Positions 8,321 to 15,911 of a stretch of 64,000 nucleotides of DNA are shown one piece after another; positions within the stretch are counted from its first letter, which is position 1, and each line of letters opens with the position of its first letter. Position numbers and translations under genes: made by a program. This DNA is from Beggiatoa alba B18LD (GTDB taxonomy: Bacteria; Pseudomonadota; Gammaproteobacteria; Beggiatoales; Beggiatoaceae). The notes below the pieces were generated by a model that saw only the letters and a program-made list of their open reading frames with translations, made no database searches and was not told the DNA's origin. The DNA is taken from assembly GCF_000245015.1 (NCBI RefSeq), contig NZ_JH600070.1, positions 637,594 to 701,593 on the forward strand. Reading direction: 5' to 3'.

Positions 8321-10558
8321 TTATTTGACATAAAACATCACCGCAGGGGTTTCTAATGGCTGCTCGCTTGTTTCTGTCCATAATCTTGCTTGGGCAATGT
8401 GTGTACCGCGTTGAACTTGCCAGAGAAAGCGGGGATTTGTGGCGGGGGTTGTGCCAATAATTTGACCATTCACTAGCCAATCGATTTGTGTGCCTGCATT
8501 TGGTAGTGGGTTTGCCAGTGCGAAAGCAAAGGCTTCTTTATCATCAGGAATTCTTGGGTCTAATGCCAGTTGCAACCCGTCATTGGGTTGTTGTAAACGA
8601 ATACTTTCTACCATCGCCATATTGAGCAATTGCGGTAGTGCTTGATTTGGTTCTGTCCCTGCAACAAACCATTCTGTACGGCTGGGGCAATTGCCACTTG
8701 CTTGTAAACCTGATTCGCGGCAGATGTCCATTTTTACTAAGCGAGGACTGAGGGGGAGCGGTTGGGTTTCGGTGTAACGGTTTAATTCAGCAAAAACGGC
8801 TCGCAAGGCAAGGGCTGGGCCTGTAGAGCCTGAAACTTCGCTCATGGGTTCTTCTGTGAGGTTGCCAAACCATACCCCGACAGTGTAACGGTAATTAAAG
8901 CCGACTGCCCACGCATCGCGGTAATCTGTTGATGTTCCTGTTTTTACCGCTGTTTGTACAGGAAAACGGAGAAGCGCGCCCCGTCCAAATTCTAAACGGC
9001 GAGCATCTGAGTCTGAAAGAATATTGCCAATAATTTGGCTCACTTCGGGGGTAAAAATCGCCCTTTGTATCCCTGTATCTTGGTTACGAAGTACATGTAA
9101 GGGGCGAAAAACGCCATTATTAGCTAAGGTGGTATAGGCTTGCACGAGTTCGTAGAGCGTAACTGCGCCGTTGCCAAGTGCTAACCCATCACCATAAAAG
9201 TCGGCGGTTGCTGTTAGGCTTTGCATACCCAGTTCTTGCAGTTGTCTCAGAAATTGGGTTGCGCCAACAAACTGAATGGTTCGGATGGCAGGAATATTTA
9301 GGGAGTTTCCAAGCGCGTCGCGGAGGCGGAGTTGTCCGTAGTGGCTACGGCTGTAGTTGCGATAATTATGCAAGCCTGTCCCGACAGATTCGGCAAGCGG
9401 GGAGTCGTCGATTAAGGTGGCGGCTGTCCAGCCTTTGGCAAGTGCCATAGCGTAGAGAAGGGGTTTCAACGTTGAACCAGGTTGACGTGGAGTCGTGACA
9501 GTATCAATAAAGCTAACAGGAATATTGGGAGAGGATATGCCACTATTGACCCATGCAACAACGCTCGCATCCTGATTATCAATGATTAAAACTGCGCCAT
9601 TGCTGACTTTTTGTTTTTGTAGGTCGCTTAAGCGTTGGTCTAAAATCGCTTGGACGGCTGTTTGCACTTTCGCATCGATAGTGGTGTAGAGATGTCCACG
9701 TGTTTGTAATTTGTCGACGGCTTGGCTGGTGTAAACATATTGGACGAAATGCGCAGCTTGAACGGGTAGCGGTGGTTCGCGTAGTTCTAAGGGAGTATTT
9801 AAGGCAGTTTGATATTCTGTTTCATTGATAACACCTTGTTCTAATAGTCGTTGTGCTAATACTTTAAGCGGGCGTTCAATTTCTGTTGTTCCACGCCGTA
9901 AATCTAGGCGACTGGGAGAGCGAACAAGAACGGATAACGCCATCATTTCTTTTAAGTTAAGAGTATCTAAATCACGGTCAAAATAGTGGCGAGCCGCTTG
10001 GACAACGCCACGACGTTGGCTCGCATAGGGAATTTGATTTAAATAGAATTCTAAAATATCGGCTTTGCTGTATTGTTCTTCTAAATGAGCGGCTTCAAAG
10101 CTTTCTACCCAGCGAGACCAGAAGGTGCGGGGGCGGGGGTGTAACATGCGTACAACTTGCTCAGTCATGGTACTTGCCCCACGAACAATGCGGAATGATT
10201 TTATATTTTGTGCAATAGCGTGCCAGCGGGCTGACCAATCTACGCCATGATGTTCGTAAAAGCGTTTATCTTCTGAAAGGATAAAAATTTGTTGTAAGGT
10301 TTTTGGGATTTTATGTAAAGGGACTATATTGTGTAAATTCCAATCATTTTGATAAGTGATAATTAATGGAATGCCGTTTTTATCCAGTAATTGCACTTTA
10401 CGTACATCGGTATTCGCTAAAGAGAGCGTAGGGGGAAAGGGTTGTATCTCTTGTCTGGTCTGCCATGTTATCCCTATCGCTAGCAGTATCAAGAGAATGA
10501 ACAGAATTCGAACAGTACGTTTTGCAAAAAAAGCAGAGAGGTATTGACGGAGCATCAT
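8321..10558 (-). CDS. pbpC: Penicillin-binding protein 1C
   Basis: A 745-residue bifunctional peptidoglycan synthase of PBP1C type. It has an N-terminal membrane anchor (about residues 17-30), a glycosyltransferase domain with EDKRFYEHHGVDW around the catalytic Glu, and a transpeptidase domain with STLK as the acylated serine motif, SLN, and KTGTS. A C-terminal PBP1C-specific domain follows (from about residue 660). Family members polymerise and cross-link murein, although PBP1C transpeptidase activity is often hard to demonstrate. The gene precedes the gspF-like gene but is separated from it by a repeat of about 140 bp. The start is one of two adjacent ATGs. The last codons abut the repeat, so the downstream flank was probably altered by it. 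Confidence 0.95.
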   Translation of the reverse strand: MMLRQYLSAFFAKRTVRILFILLILLAIGITWQTRQEIQPFPPTLSLANTDVRKVQLLDKNGIPLIITYQNDWNLHNIVPLHKIPKTLQQIFILSEDKRFYEHHGVDWSARWHAIAQNIKSFRIVRGASTMTEQVVRMLHPRPRTFWSRWVESFEAAHLEEQYSKADILEFYLNQIPYASQRRGVVQAARHYFDRDLDTLNLKEMMALSVLVRSPSRLDLRRGTTEIERPLKVLAQRLLEQGVINETEYQTALNTPLELREPPLPVQAAHFVQYVYTSQAVDKLQTRGHLYTTIDAKVQTAVQAILDQRLSDLQKQKVSNGAVLIIDNQDASVVAWVNSGISSPNIPVSFIDTVTTPRQPGSTLKPLLYAMALAKGWTAATLIDDSPLAESVGTGLHNYRNYSRSHYGQLRLRDALGNSLNIPAIRTIQFVGATQFLRQLQELGMQSLTATADFYGDGLALGNGAVTLYELVQAYTTLANNGVFRPLHVLRNQDTGIQRAIFTPEVSQIIGNILSDSDARRLEFGRGALLRFPVQTAVKTGTSTDYRDAWAVGFNYRYTVGVWFGNLTEEPMSEVSGSTGPALALRAVFAELNRYTETQPLPLSPRLVKMDICRESGLQASGNCPSRTEWFVAGTEPNQALPQLLNMAMVESIRLQQPNDGLQLALDPRIPDDKEAFAFALANPLPNAGTQIDWLVNGQIIGTTPATNPRFLWQVQRGTHIAQARLWTETSEQPLETPAVMFYVK

Positions 10559-10682
10559 AGCTAACAGTTCAGTATCAACAGCAGGAGAATGTGCAGTATA
10601 GGCATCTCACCAAAAGGATGGCATATAGACAGTTGCCTAGTAGATAGGATAATCACAGATAAGCAGAAAAACAGAAGGGGAA

Positions 10683-10718
10683 AACGTCATTACACAATAC
10701 GTTTAGGGTAATGACGTT
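10683..10718. terminator. Hairpin downstream of gspG
   Basis: A perfect 11-bp inverted repeat, AACGTCATTAC and GTAATGACGTT, with a 14-nt loop, lies 12 bases past the gspG stop. On the minus strand it is followed by TTTTCCCC, so a factor-independent terminator is plausible but not classical. Confidence 0.5.
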
Positions 10719-10730
10719 GAGACAATCCAC

Positions 10731-11150
10731 TTATGAAGCAGATTTCCAGTTTGTAATATCCTCGTTAGGGCAACCTTGACCGCCTTCTACCCCATCCCCG
10801 CCAAGCGAATATAAGTCGTAATCCCCGCCTTTCGTACCAGGCGTTTTATACTGATACTGATGTTCCCATGGGTCGGTAGGGACTGCTTGTTGTTTTAAAT
10901 AAGGCCCACTCCAACGGTTGCTACTCACGGTATTTGTTAGTAAACCATCTAAACCACGCGGATATTTACCTGTATCTAAACGATGTTGGTCTAACGCAAC
11001 TTCAATATTTTTTAACTGCGCTTTAGCTTGATTACATTTTGCTTGTTCAAAACCGCCGAAAATTTTTGGTCCGACCAATCCAGCCAGTAACCCAATGATT
11101 GCCATCACAATCAGGATTTCAATCAAGGTAAAACCTTGTTGTTTTATCAT
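10731..11150 (-). CDS. gspG: Type II secretion major pseudopilin GspG
   Basis: A pseudopilin with the prepilin peptidase site QQG/FTLIEILIVMAIIG, in which Glu5 of the mature protein is conserved, followed by the N-terminal hydrophobic helix. The C-terminal region GDYDLYSLGGDGVEGG is the Asp-rich calcium-binding loop typical of GspG. Length is about 139 residues from ATG 11150. In-frame GTG codons at 11162 and 11168 are alternative starts; GGAG upstream fits 11162 well and would give a 10-residue leader. GspG forms the short periplasmic pseudopilus of type II secretion. It stands alone between pbpC and a DUF2892 gene, rather than in a full gsp operon, although gspF-like and gspL-like genes lie within 6 kb. 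Confidence 0.92.
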   Translation of the reverse strand: MIKQQGFTLIEILIVMAIIGLLAGLVGPKIFGGFEQAKCNQAKAQLKNIEVALDQHRLDTGKYPRGLDGLLTNTVSSNRWSGPYLKQQAVPTDPWEHQYQYKTPGTKGGDYDLYSLGGDGVEGGQGCPNEDITNWKSAS

Positions 11151-11479
11151 TTGTTTTTCCACAATCACACTCCAAAATTAAGATTTACTAAAACAACGAT
11201 ACTGCTAATGGCTCTTATTGTAGTGGAATAAGCGTATCACGCCAAAAACATTATTTTTTCAATATAAAACTAATTAGTTGATACAGTTAAAAAAACAGCC
11301 ACTTAGTTTATCGATTGACTTTATTAAATTAATTTAACTATCAAGCAGATAATTCGTCATCAAAATAGGTTTCTTTTTCTGTTTAAATACCGCATTGAAT
11401 TTTGACTAATTGAATATTATAAAATGCTAATATTAAGGTCTGGTTTTACCCTCATGTAAATCACCACAATTTAGGAGTT
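11151..11479. other. Intergenic region between divergent gspG and DUF2892 genes
   Basis: About 330 bp of AT-rich DNA without a credible open frame. It must hold the promoters of both divergent genes. A TTGACT hexamer near 11402 and a TAATAT hexamer about 20 bases further on resemble promoter elements of the rightward gene, but the spacing is long. No repeat copy was seen. Confidence 0.4.
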
Positions 11480-11698
11480 ATGACAATGCAAGCAAATATT
11501 GGGTCGGTTGATAAAATCATTAGAATTATTGCAGGGATTGCGATATTAGTCGCAGGCTTCTTTTTTCAAAGCTGGTTCGGTTTAATCGGTATTATTCCTA
11601 TTGCAACGGCATTTATTGGCATTTGCCCTGCTTACATCCCGCTGGGGCTTTCTACTTGCAAAGTGAATCCTGATGCATCTTCTCAGAAAACTGAGTAA
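11480..11698 (+). CDS. Small DUF2892 (YgaP-like) inner-membrane protein
   Basis: A 72-residue protein. Two hydrophobic helices (about residues 17-31 and 33-55) are joined by a short turn, with the signature ICPAYIPLGLSTCK near the end, as in the DUF2892 family and the membrane tail of YgaP. The two cysteines (in GICPAY and LSTCK) are conserved features of the family. Free-standing DUF2892 proteins often accompany sulfur-transfer genes, but their activity is not established and no rhodanese gene is adjacent here. AGGAG five bases before the first ATG supports the start; a second ATG lies two codons later. A strong hairpin follows, suggesting a single-gene transcript. Confidence 0.85.
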   Translation: MTMQANIGSVDKIIRIIAGIAILVAGFFFQSWFGLIGIIPIATAFIGICPAYIPLGLSTCKVNPDASSQKTE

Positions 11699-11752
11699 TT
11701 TTGCGATTTTAAATTTTTCTCTGTATTCCTCCTTTTCAGTCTAACCTCTCTC

Positions 11753-11788
11753 AATAAGGTGTATAATTATTTGTTTATACACCTTATT
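11753..11788 (+). terminator. Hairpin downstream of the DUF2892 gene
   Basis: A perfect 14-bp inverted repeat, AATAAGGTGTATAA and TTATACACCTTATT, with an 8-nt loop, lies 54 bases after the stop codon. No strong T run follows, so efficiency is uncertain. Confidence 0.55.
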
Positions 11789-11996
11789 ACCGTATCACTT
11801 TCTATACCGTTTGTTTTTTTCTACAAGTGCCCTATCTCGCAGATGGTTTGATGATTTATTTTATGTAGCGTTATATACAAAAATATATAACGAGTCGTAC
11901 AATGTGCGATAGAATACAGACATTTTTCATTAAATTTAAAATGAAATCAATTAAATAACAAAAAGGCACAGCTTTTGCTTAGTTATTACTTTGGGT
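11789..11996. other. Noncoding spacer with a small inverted repeat
   Basis: No open frame of note. A 9-bp inverted repeat CGTTATATA/TATATAACG (11869-11892) is present. The region continues directly into the MITE-like copy C. Confidence 0.5.
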
Positions 11997-12308
11997 AACC
12001 TGAGTTCGGCGAGTTTTATAAAATAAAACAGAGACCTGCTAGGTTTTTAAAACCTAGCAGGTCTGTCGGAACGTGCGAAAAGAGTTGAAGGACTGGCAGA
12101 GATTATTCTCTTGTTTTTCATCGTGATTCACCAGACAAGATTAAAACATTGTCTGAATCAGGATTTTCAGGATTAACAGAATTAAAAAGCATGATTCACC
12201 TTAATTTTTTGGTTTAAGGATTTTAAATTCTGCTAATCCTGAAAATCCTGTGAATTCTGATTCAGACAAACGCTTGTCTTTTTAAAAGAATCTCGCCGAA
12301 CTCAGGTT
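11997..12308. repeat. Full-length MITE-like element (copy C)
   Basis: The best complete copy, 312 bp. Its ends are perfect 17-bp inverted repeats, AACCTGAGTTCGGCGAG and CTCGCCGAACTCAGGTT, flanked by T on the left and A on the right, so the boundaries read TAACC...GGTTA, compatible with TA-target insertion. Inside are a 33-bp palindrome (12032-12064, CCTGCTAGG arms), a linker with GGACTGGCAGAGATTATTCTC, and a long hairpin core of CAGGATT units. There is no open frame, so the element is non-autonomous. It ends two bases before the mfd stop codon. Confidence 0.9.
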
Positions 12309-12310
12309 AA

Positions 12311-15300
12311 TCATCCCGTCGCTAATTGTCCTAATAATTTATCTAACAATGTCCAACGGCTGAGAAAATCAGGGCTAGACCACAGTAGGCGGAGTTTGTC
12401 TTGTCCATCAATTCGATATTGTTTGGCATTTTTCTGTACCAGTTTAATCACTTGCATGGGGTCTATCGGTGGATTTTCAATAAATTGTAAATAGCCACCT
12501 TCTGTACCAACATCAATTTTACGAATGCCTAACGGCGTGGCTTTCAGTTTTAATTCCGTGATTTGTATCAAAGCCTTTGCGGGGTCGGGCAGTAAGCCGA
12601 AGCGGTCTATCATTTCAACTTGAATTTCGTCTAAGGCTTCCACACTGGGCGCGTTGGCAATGCGTTTGTACATAATTAAGCGGGTGTGAATATCGGGCAG
12701 GTAGTCGCTCGGAATCAGGGCGGGTGCGTGTAAATTGATTTCCATCCCTGTATGTAAGGGGCGTTCTAATTCAGGTTGTTTGCCTGCTTTCAAGGCTTCA
12801 ACGGCACGTTCTAATAATTCGGTATAAAGGCTGTAGCCGATTTCTTGAATGTGTCCGCTTTGTTCGTCGCCTAACAGTTCGCCTGCGCCCCGAATTTCTA
12901 AGTCATGTGTGGCGAGGGTAAAGCCCATGCCTAATTCTTCTAACGCGCTGATTGCATCTAAGCGTTTAACCGCGTCGGGTGTCATGGCTTTTTTAGGCGG
13001 TGCAATCAGATACGCATAAGCGCGATGATGCGAGCGTCCTACCCGTCCACGCAGTTGATAGAGTTGCGCCAGTCCTAACTTATCTGCACGGTTAATAATA
13101 ATCGTGTTCGCCGTGGGTACGTCGATACCTGTTTCAATAATCGTTGTACAAACAAGGACATTAAAACGACGGTGATAAAAATCTTGCATGACCCGTTCTA
13201 GTTCACGCTCGCGCATTTTGCCATGGGCAACTTGAATATGGGCTTCGGGGACAAGTTCGGCAATATCACTCGCCATTTTTTCAATCGTATCAATATCATT
13301 ATGTAAAAAATACACTTGTCCCCCGCGTCGGAGTTCGCGCTGTATGGCTTCAATCAGCGTTGGAGCGTGCCATTCTTTCACAAAGGTTTTAATCGTTAAG
13401 CGACGAGATGGCGGGGTAGCGATAATGGAAAGGTCGCGTAAATTGGACAATGCCATGTTTAACGAGCGCGGAATCGGGGTAGCTGTCAAGGTGAGAACAT
13501 CAACCTCAGCGCGTAAGGCTTTGAATTTTTCTTTTTGTCGCACGCCGAAACGGTGTTCTTCATCGATAATCACTAAGCCTAAGCGTTTGAATTGAATATT
13601 ATCCTGTAGCAACTTATGCGTACCAATGACGATGTCGACTTGCCCTTCTGCGACCGCTTGCAAGGTTTCGTCTTGTTGTTTTTTGCTCCGAAAGCGGGAA
13701 AGTTGTTCGACACGTACTGCCCAATCGGCAAAACGGTCTTGAAAATTTTGATAATGTTGTTGGGCAAGTAAAGTGGTGGGGACTAACACCGCGACTTGTT
13801 GCCCATCTTGCACGGCAATAAAAGCCGCTCGCATGGCGACTTCCGTTTTACCAAATCCCACATCGCCACACACCAGCCTATCCATGGCTTTGGGTGCGTA
13901 CATATCGGCTAAAACCGCGTCGATAGCTTCTTGTTGGTCTGGCGTTTCTTCAAAAGGGAAACCATCAGCAAAGGCTTGATAAGCAGCTAAATCTTCCTTA
14001 CAAGCATGTCCTGTGCGAGTAGCGCGTTGGGCGTAAATATCCAGTAATTCGGCGGCGACATCACGGACTTGTTGCGCCGCTTTACGGCGGGCTTTTTCCC
14101 ATTGCCCAGAGCCTAAACGGTGCAGGGGCGCGTGTTCAGGGTCTGTGCCTGTAAAACGGCTGATTAAATGCAATTGTGCAACAGGCACATACAGCTTTTC
14201 TTGTTTGTCATATTCTAAATGCAGAAATTCGGCAGGCATTCCGCCGATGTCTAAGGTTTCTAAGCCTTGATAACGTCCTACGCCATATTGCTCATGCACG
14301 ACGGGCGCACCTAGCGTTAACTCGGTTAAATTGCGAACAATCGCATCCGTATCACGTTGTGCGCTGGATTTTTTCCGTAACCGACGCTGTGCAACCCGTT
14401 CGCCGAATAATTGCGTTTCGCTAATCACTGCAATGGCGGGTGCTTCTTCAGTTAAAACTAGCCCTTGCGTTAAAGGCGCGATGGTTAAATTCAGCGGGTG
14501 CGAACTGTTTAAAAAGGCTTGCCAATTATCGACAAAATGAGGTTTTACCGCATAACGGCGACAGAGTTCTAACATCGATTCGCGTCGCCCTGTGGTTTCA
14601 GCCGTCATTAAAACTTTACCCGTAAAACTTTGTAGAAAGCTTTTTAACGCGCTTAACGGGTCAAGTGCACGGGCATCAATCGGTAAACTGGGCGGGGCTT
14701 GCGTCGCAAACTGCACGCCTTTGCTTTGCTCATTCGCATTAATATGAATATGCGGATAGGCTTTAATTTGCGCAAAGGCTTCATTCAGTTGCAAAAATAA
14801 ATGGGTAGGGGCGAGTTGTGGGCGTTCAACATCGTGACGCAATTGTTCATAACGTCCTTGTGCATCAGCCCAAAATTGCTGAATGGTGTCGAGAATCCCG
14901 TCCAAAGTCACAATAATGCTTTGTGCGGGTAAATAATCAAATAACGTATGAACGGATTCAAAAAACAACGGTAAATAATATTCAATCCCTGCGGGAGCTA
15001 TATGACTACTGATGTCTTTATACACAGGGCAACGGGTCGGGTCGCCACCGAATTGGGTACGCCACTGAGTACGAAAACGGGTAATTGCTTCATCATCAAG
15101 CGGAAATTCTCGCGCAGGTAATAACCGGACTTCGCTTAATTGGTGTTGTGTCCGTTGGGTTTCAGGGTCAAACGTGCGAATGGTTTCGATATCATCGCCA
15201 AAAAATTCAACGCGATAAGGCTCATCACTACCCATGGGGAAGAAATCGCACAAACCACCGCGTACCGTAAACTCCCCATGCTCTACCACTTGCGAGACAT

Positions 15301-15766
15301 AATGATAGCCACTTTGTTCTAACTGAATGCGGAGTTTTTCCTGATTAAGCTGTTGCCCTTGTTTTAATAAAAAACTGTTAGCGCGGACATACGTTTTAGG
15401 CGGTAAACGGTGTAACAAGGTGGTAATGGGTAAAACCAGTACGCCTTGCTCAATATCAGGTAATTGATAAAGGGTTAATAAACGTTCTGAAACAATATCT
15501 TGATGGGGCGAAAATAAGTCATACGGCAAAGTTTCCCAATCGGGAAAGCTCAACAAACGCAAATGTTCGGGCGCGTAAAATTGAATTTCTTCAACCAGCC
15601 GTTGCATCGTGAGCGTGTCAGGTGTGATGACAATAAACGGGCGTGGCTGAGTCGTTGCAATTTGGCTAATCGCTAAACCAAGACTACTACCATGTAAACC
15701 ACTCCAATCTTGGCGTTGATTTGTTTTAACAGTAAGCGTGGGATGCAAAGGGGATAAACGAGACAT
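12311..15766 (-). CDS. mfd: Transcription-repair coupling factor Mfd
   Basis: A 1151-residue protein of normal Mfd length. It displaces stalled RNA polymerase from damaged DNA and recruits UvrA. The N-terminal UvrB-homology region carries SFPDWETLPYD. The central polymerase-interacting region has APVVHEQYGVGRYQGL, and the helicase domains have Walker A GDVGFGKTEVA, DEEHRFGV as motif II, and later motifs TATPIPRSL and QLRGRVGRS. The C-terminal TRCF domain is complete (DRFGLLPDPAKAL). The gene stands alone on the minus strand. The 3' end directly adjoins repeat copy C, which was probably inserted there or extends from it. Confidence 0.98.
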   Translation of the reverse strand: MSRLSPLHPTLTVKTNQRQDWSGLHGSSLGLAISQIATTQPRPFIVITPDTLTMQRLVEEIQFYAPEHLRLLSFPDWETLPYDLFSPHQDIVSERLLTLYQLPDIEQGVLVLPITTLLHRLPPKTYVRANSFLLKQGQQLNQEKLRIQLEQSGYHYVSQVVEHGEFTVRGGLCDFFPMGSDEPYRVEFFGDDIETIRTFDPETQRTQHQLSEVRLLPAREFPLDDEAITRFRTQWRTQFGGDPTRCPVYKDISSHIAPAGIEYYLPLFFESVHTLFDYLPAQSIIVTLDGILDTIQQFWADAQGRYEQLRHDVERPQLAPTHLFLQLNEAFAQIKAYPHIHINANEQSKGVQFATQAPPSLPIDARALDPLSALKSFLQSFTGKVLMTAETTGRRESMLELCRRYAVKPHFVDNWQAFLNSSHPLNLTIAPLTQGLVLTEEAPAIAVISETQLFGERVAQRRLRKKSSAQRDTDAIVRNLTELTLGAPVVHEQYGVGRYQGLETLDIGGMPAEFLHLEYDKQEKLYVPVAQLHLISRFTGTDPEHAPLHRLGSGQWEKARRKAAQQVRDVAAELLDIYAQRATRTGHACKEDLAAYQAFADGFPFEETPDQQEAIDAVLADMYAPKAMDRLVCGDVGFGKTEVAMRAAFIAVQDGQQVAVLVPTTLLAQQHYQNFQDRFADWAVRVEQLSRFRSKKQQDETLQAVAEGQVDIVIGTHKLLQDNIQFKRLGLVIIDEEHRFGVRQKEKFKALRAEVDVLTLTATPIPRSLNMALSNLRDLSIIATPPSRRLTIKTFVKEWHAPTLIEAIQRELRRGGQVYFLHNDIDTIEKMASDIAELVPEAHIQVAHGKMRERELERVMQDFYHRRFNVLVCTTIIETGIDVPTANTIIINRADKLGLAQLYQLRGRVGRSHHRAYAYLIAPPKKAMTPDAVKRLDAISALEELGMGFTLATHDLEIRGAGELLGDEQSGHIQEIGYSLYTELLERAVEALKAGKQPELERPLHTGMEINLHAPALIPSDYLPDIHTRLIMYKRIANAPSVEALDEIQVEMIDRFGLLPDPAKALIQITELKLKATPLGIRKIDVGTEGGYLQFIENPPIDPMQVIKLVQKNAKQYRIDGQDKLRLLWSSPDFLSRWTLLDKLLGQLATG

Positions 15767-15834
15767 GATAGCTGGTTATAAACGCGATGAATGAAGCGTT
15801 TATTATAACGGGAAATGTCTGCTTGATTTAGTAG

Positions 15835-15863
15835 GGTGGAATAGGCGCAAGCCGTATTCCACC
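15835..15863. repeat. GGTGGAATA hairpin repeat, copy 1
   Basis: The arms GGTGGAATA and TATTCCACC enclose GGC-GCAA-GCC, forming a stem with a GCAA loop. Two related hairpins lie after glnS. It sits between divergently oriented ends: upstream of the mfd start and downstream of the STAND NTPase stop. Confidence 0.7.
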
Positions 15864-15911
15864 GTTTCCACTGTAAAAACAGGTAAGTATGGCACGGGTC
15901 TTAATCGCCGT

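Noticed and set aside
11997-12308. Copy C as an insertion sequence with a transposase
   Set aside because: No open frame of useful length exists in it; only non-autonomous element features are present.
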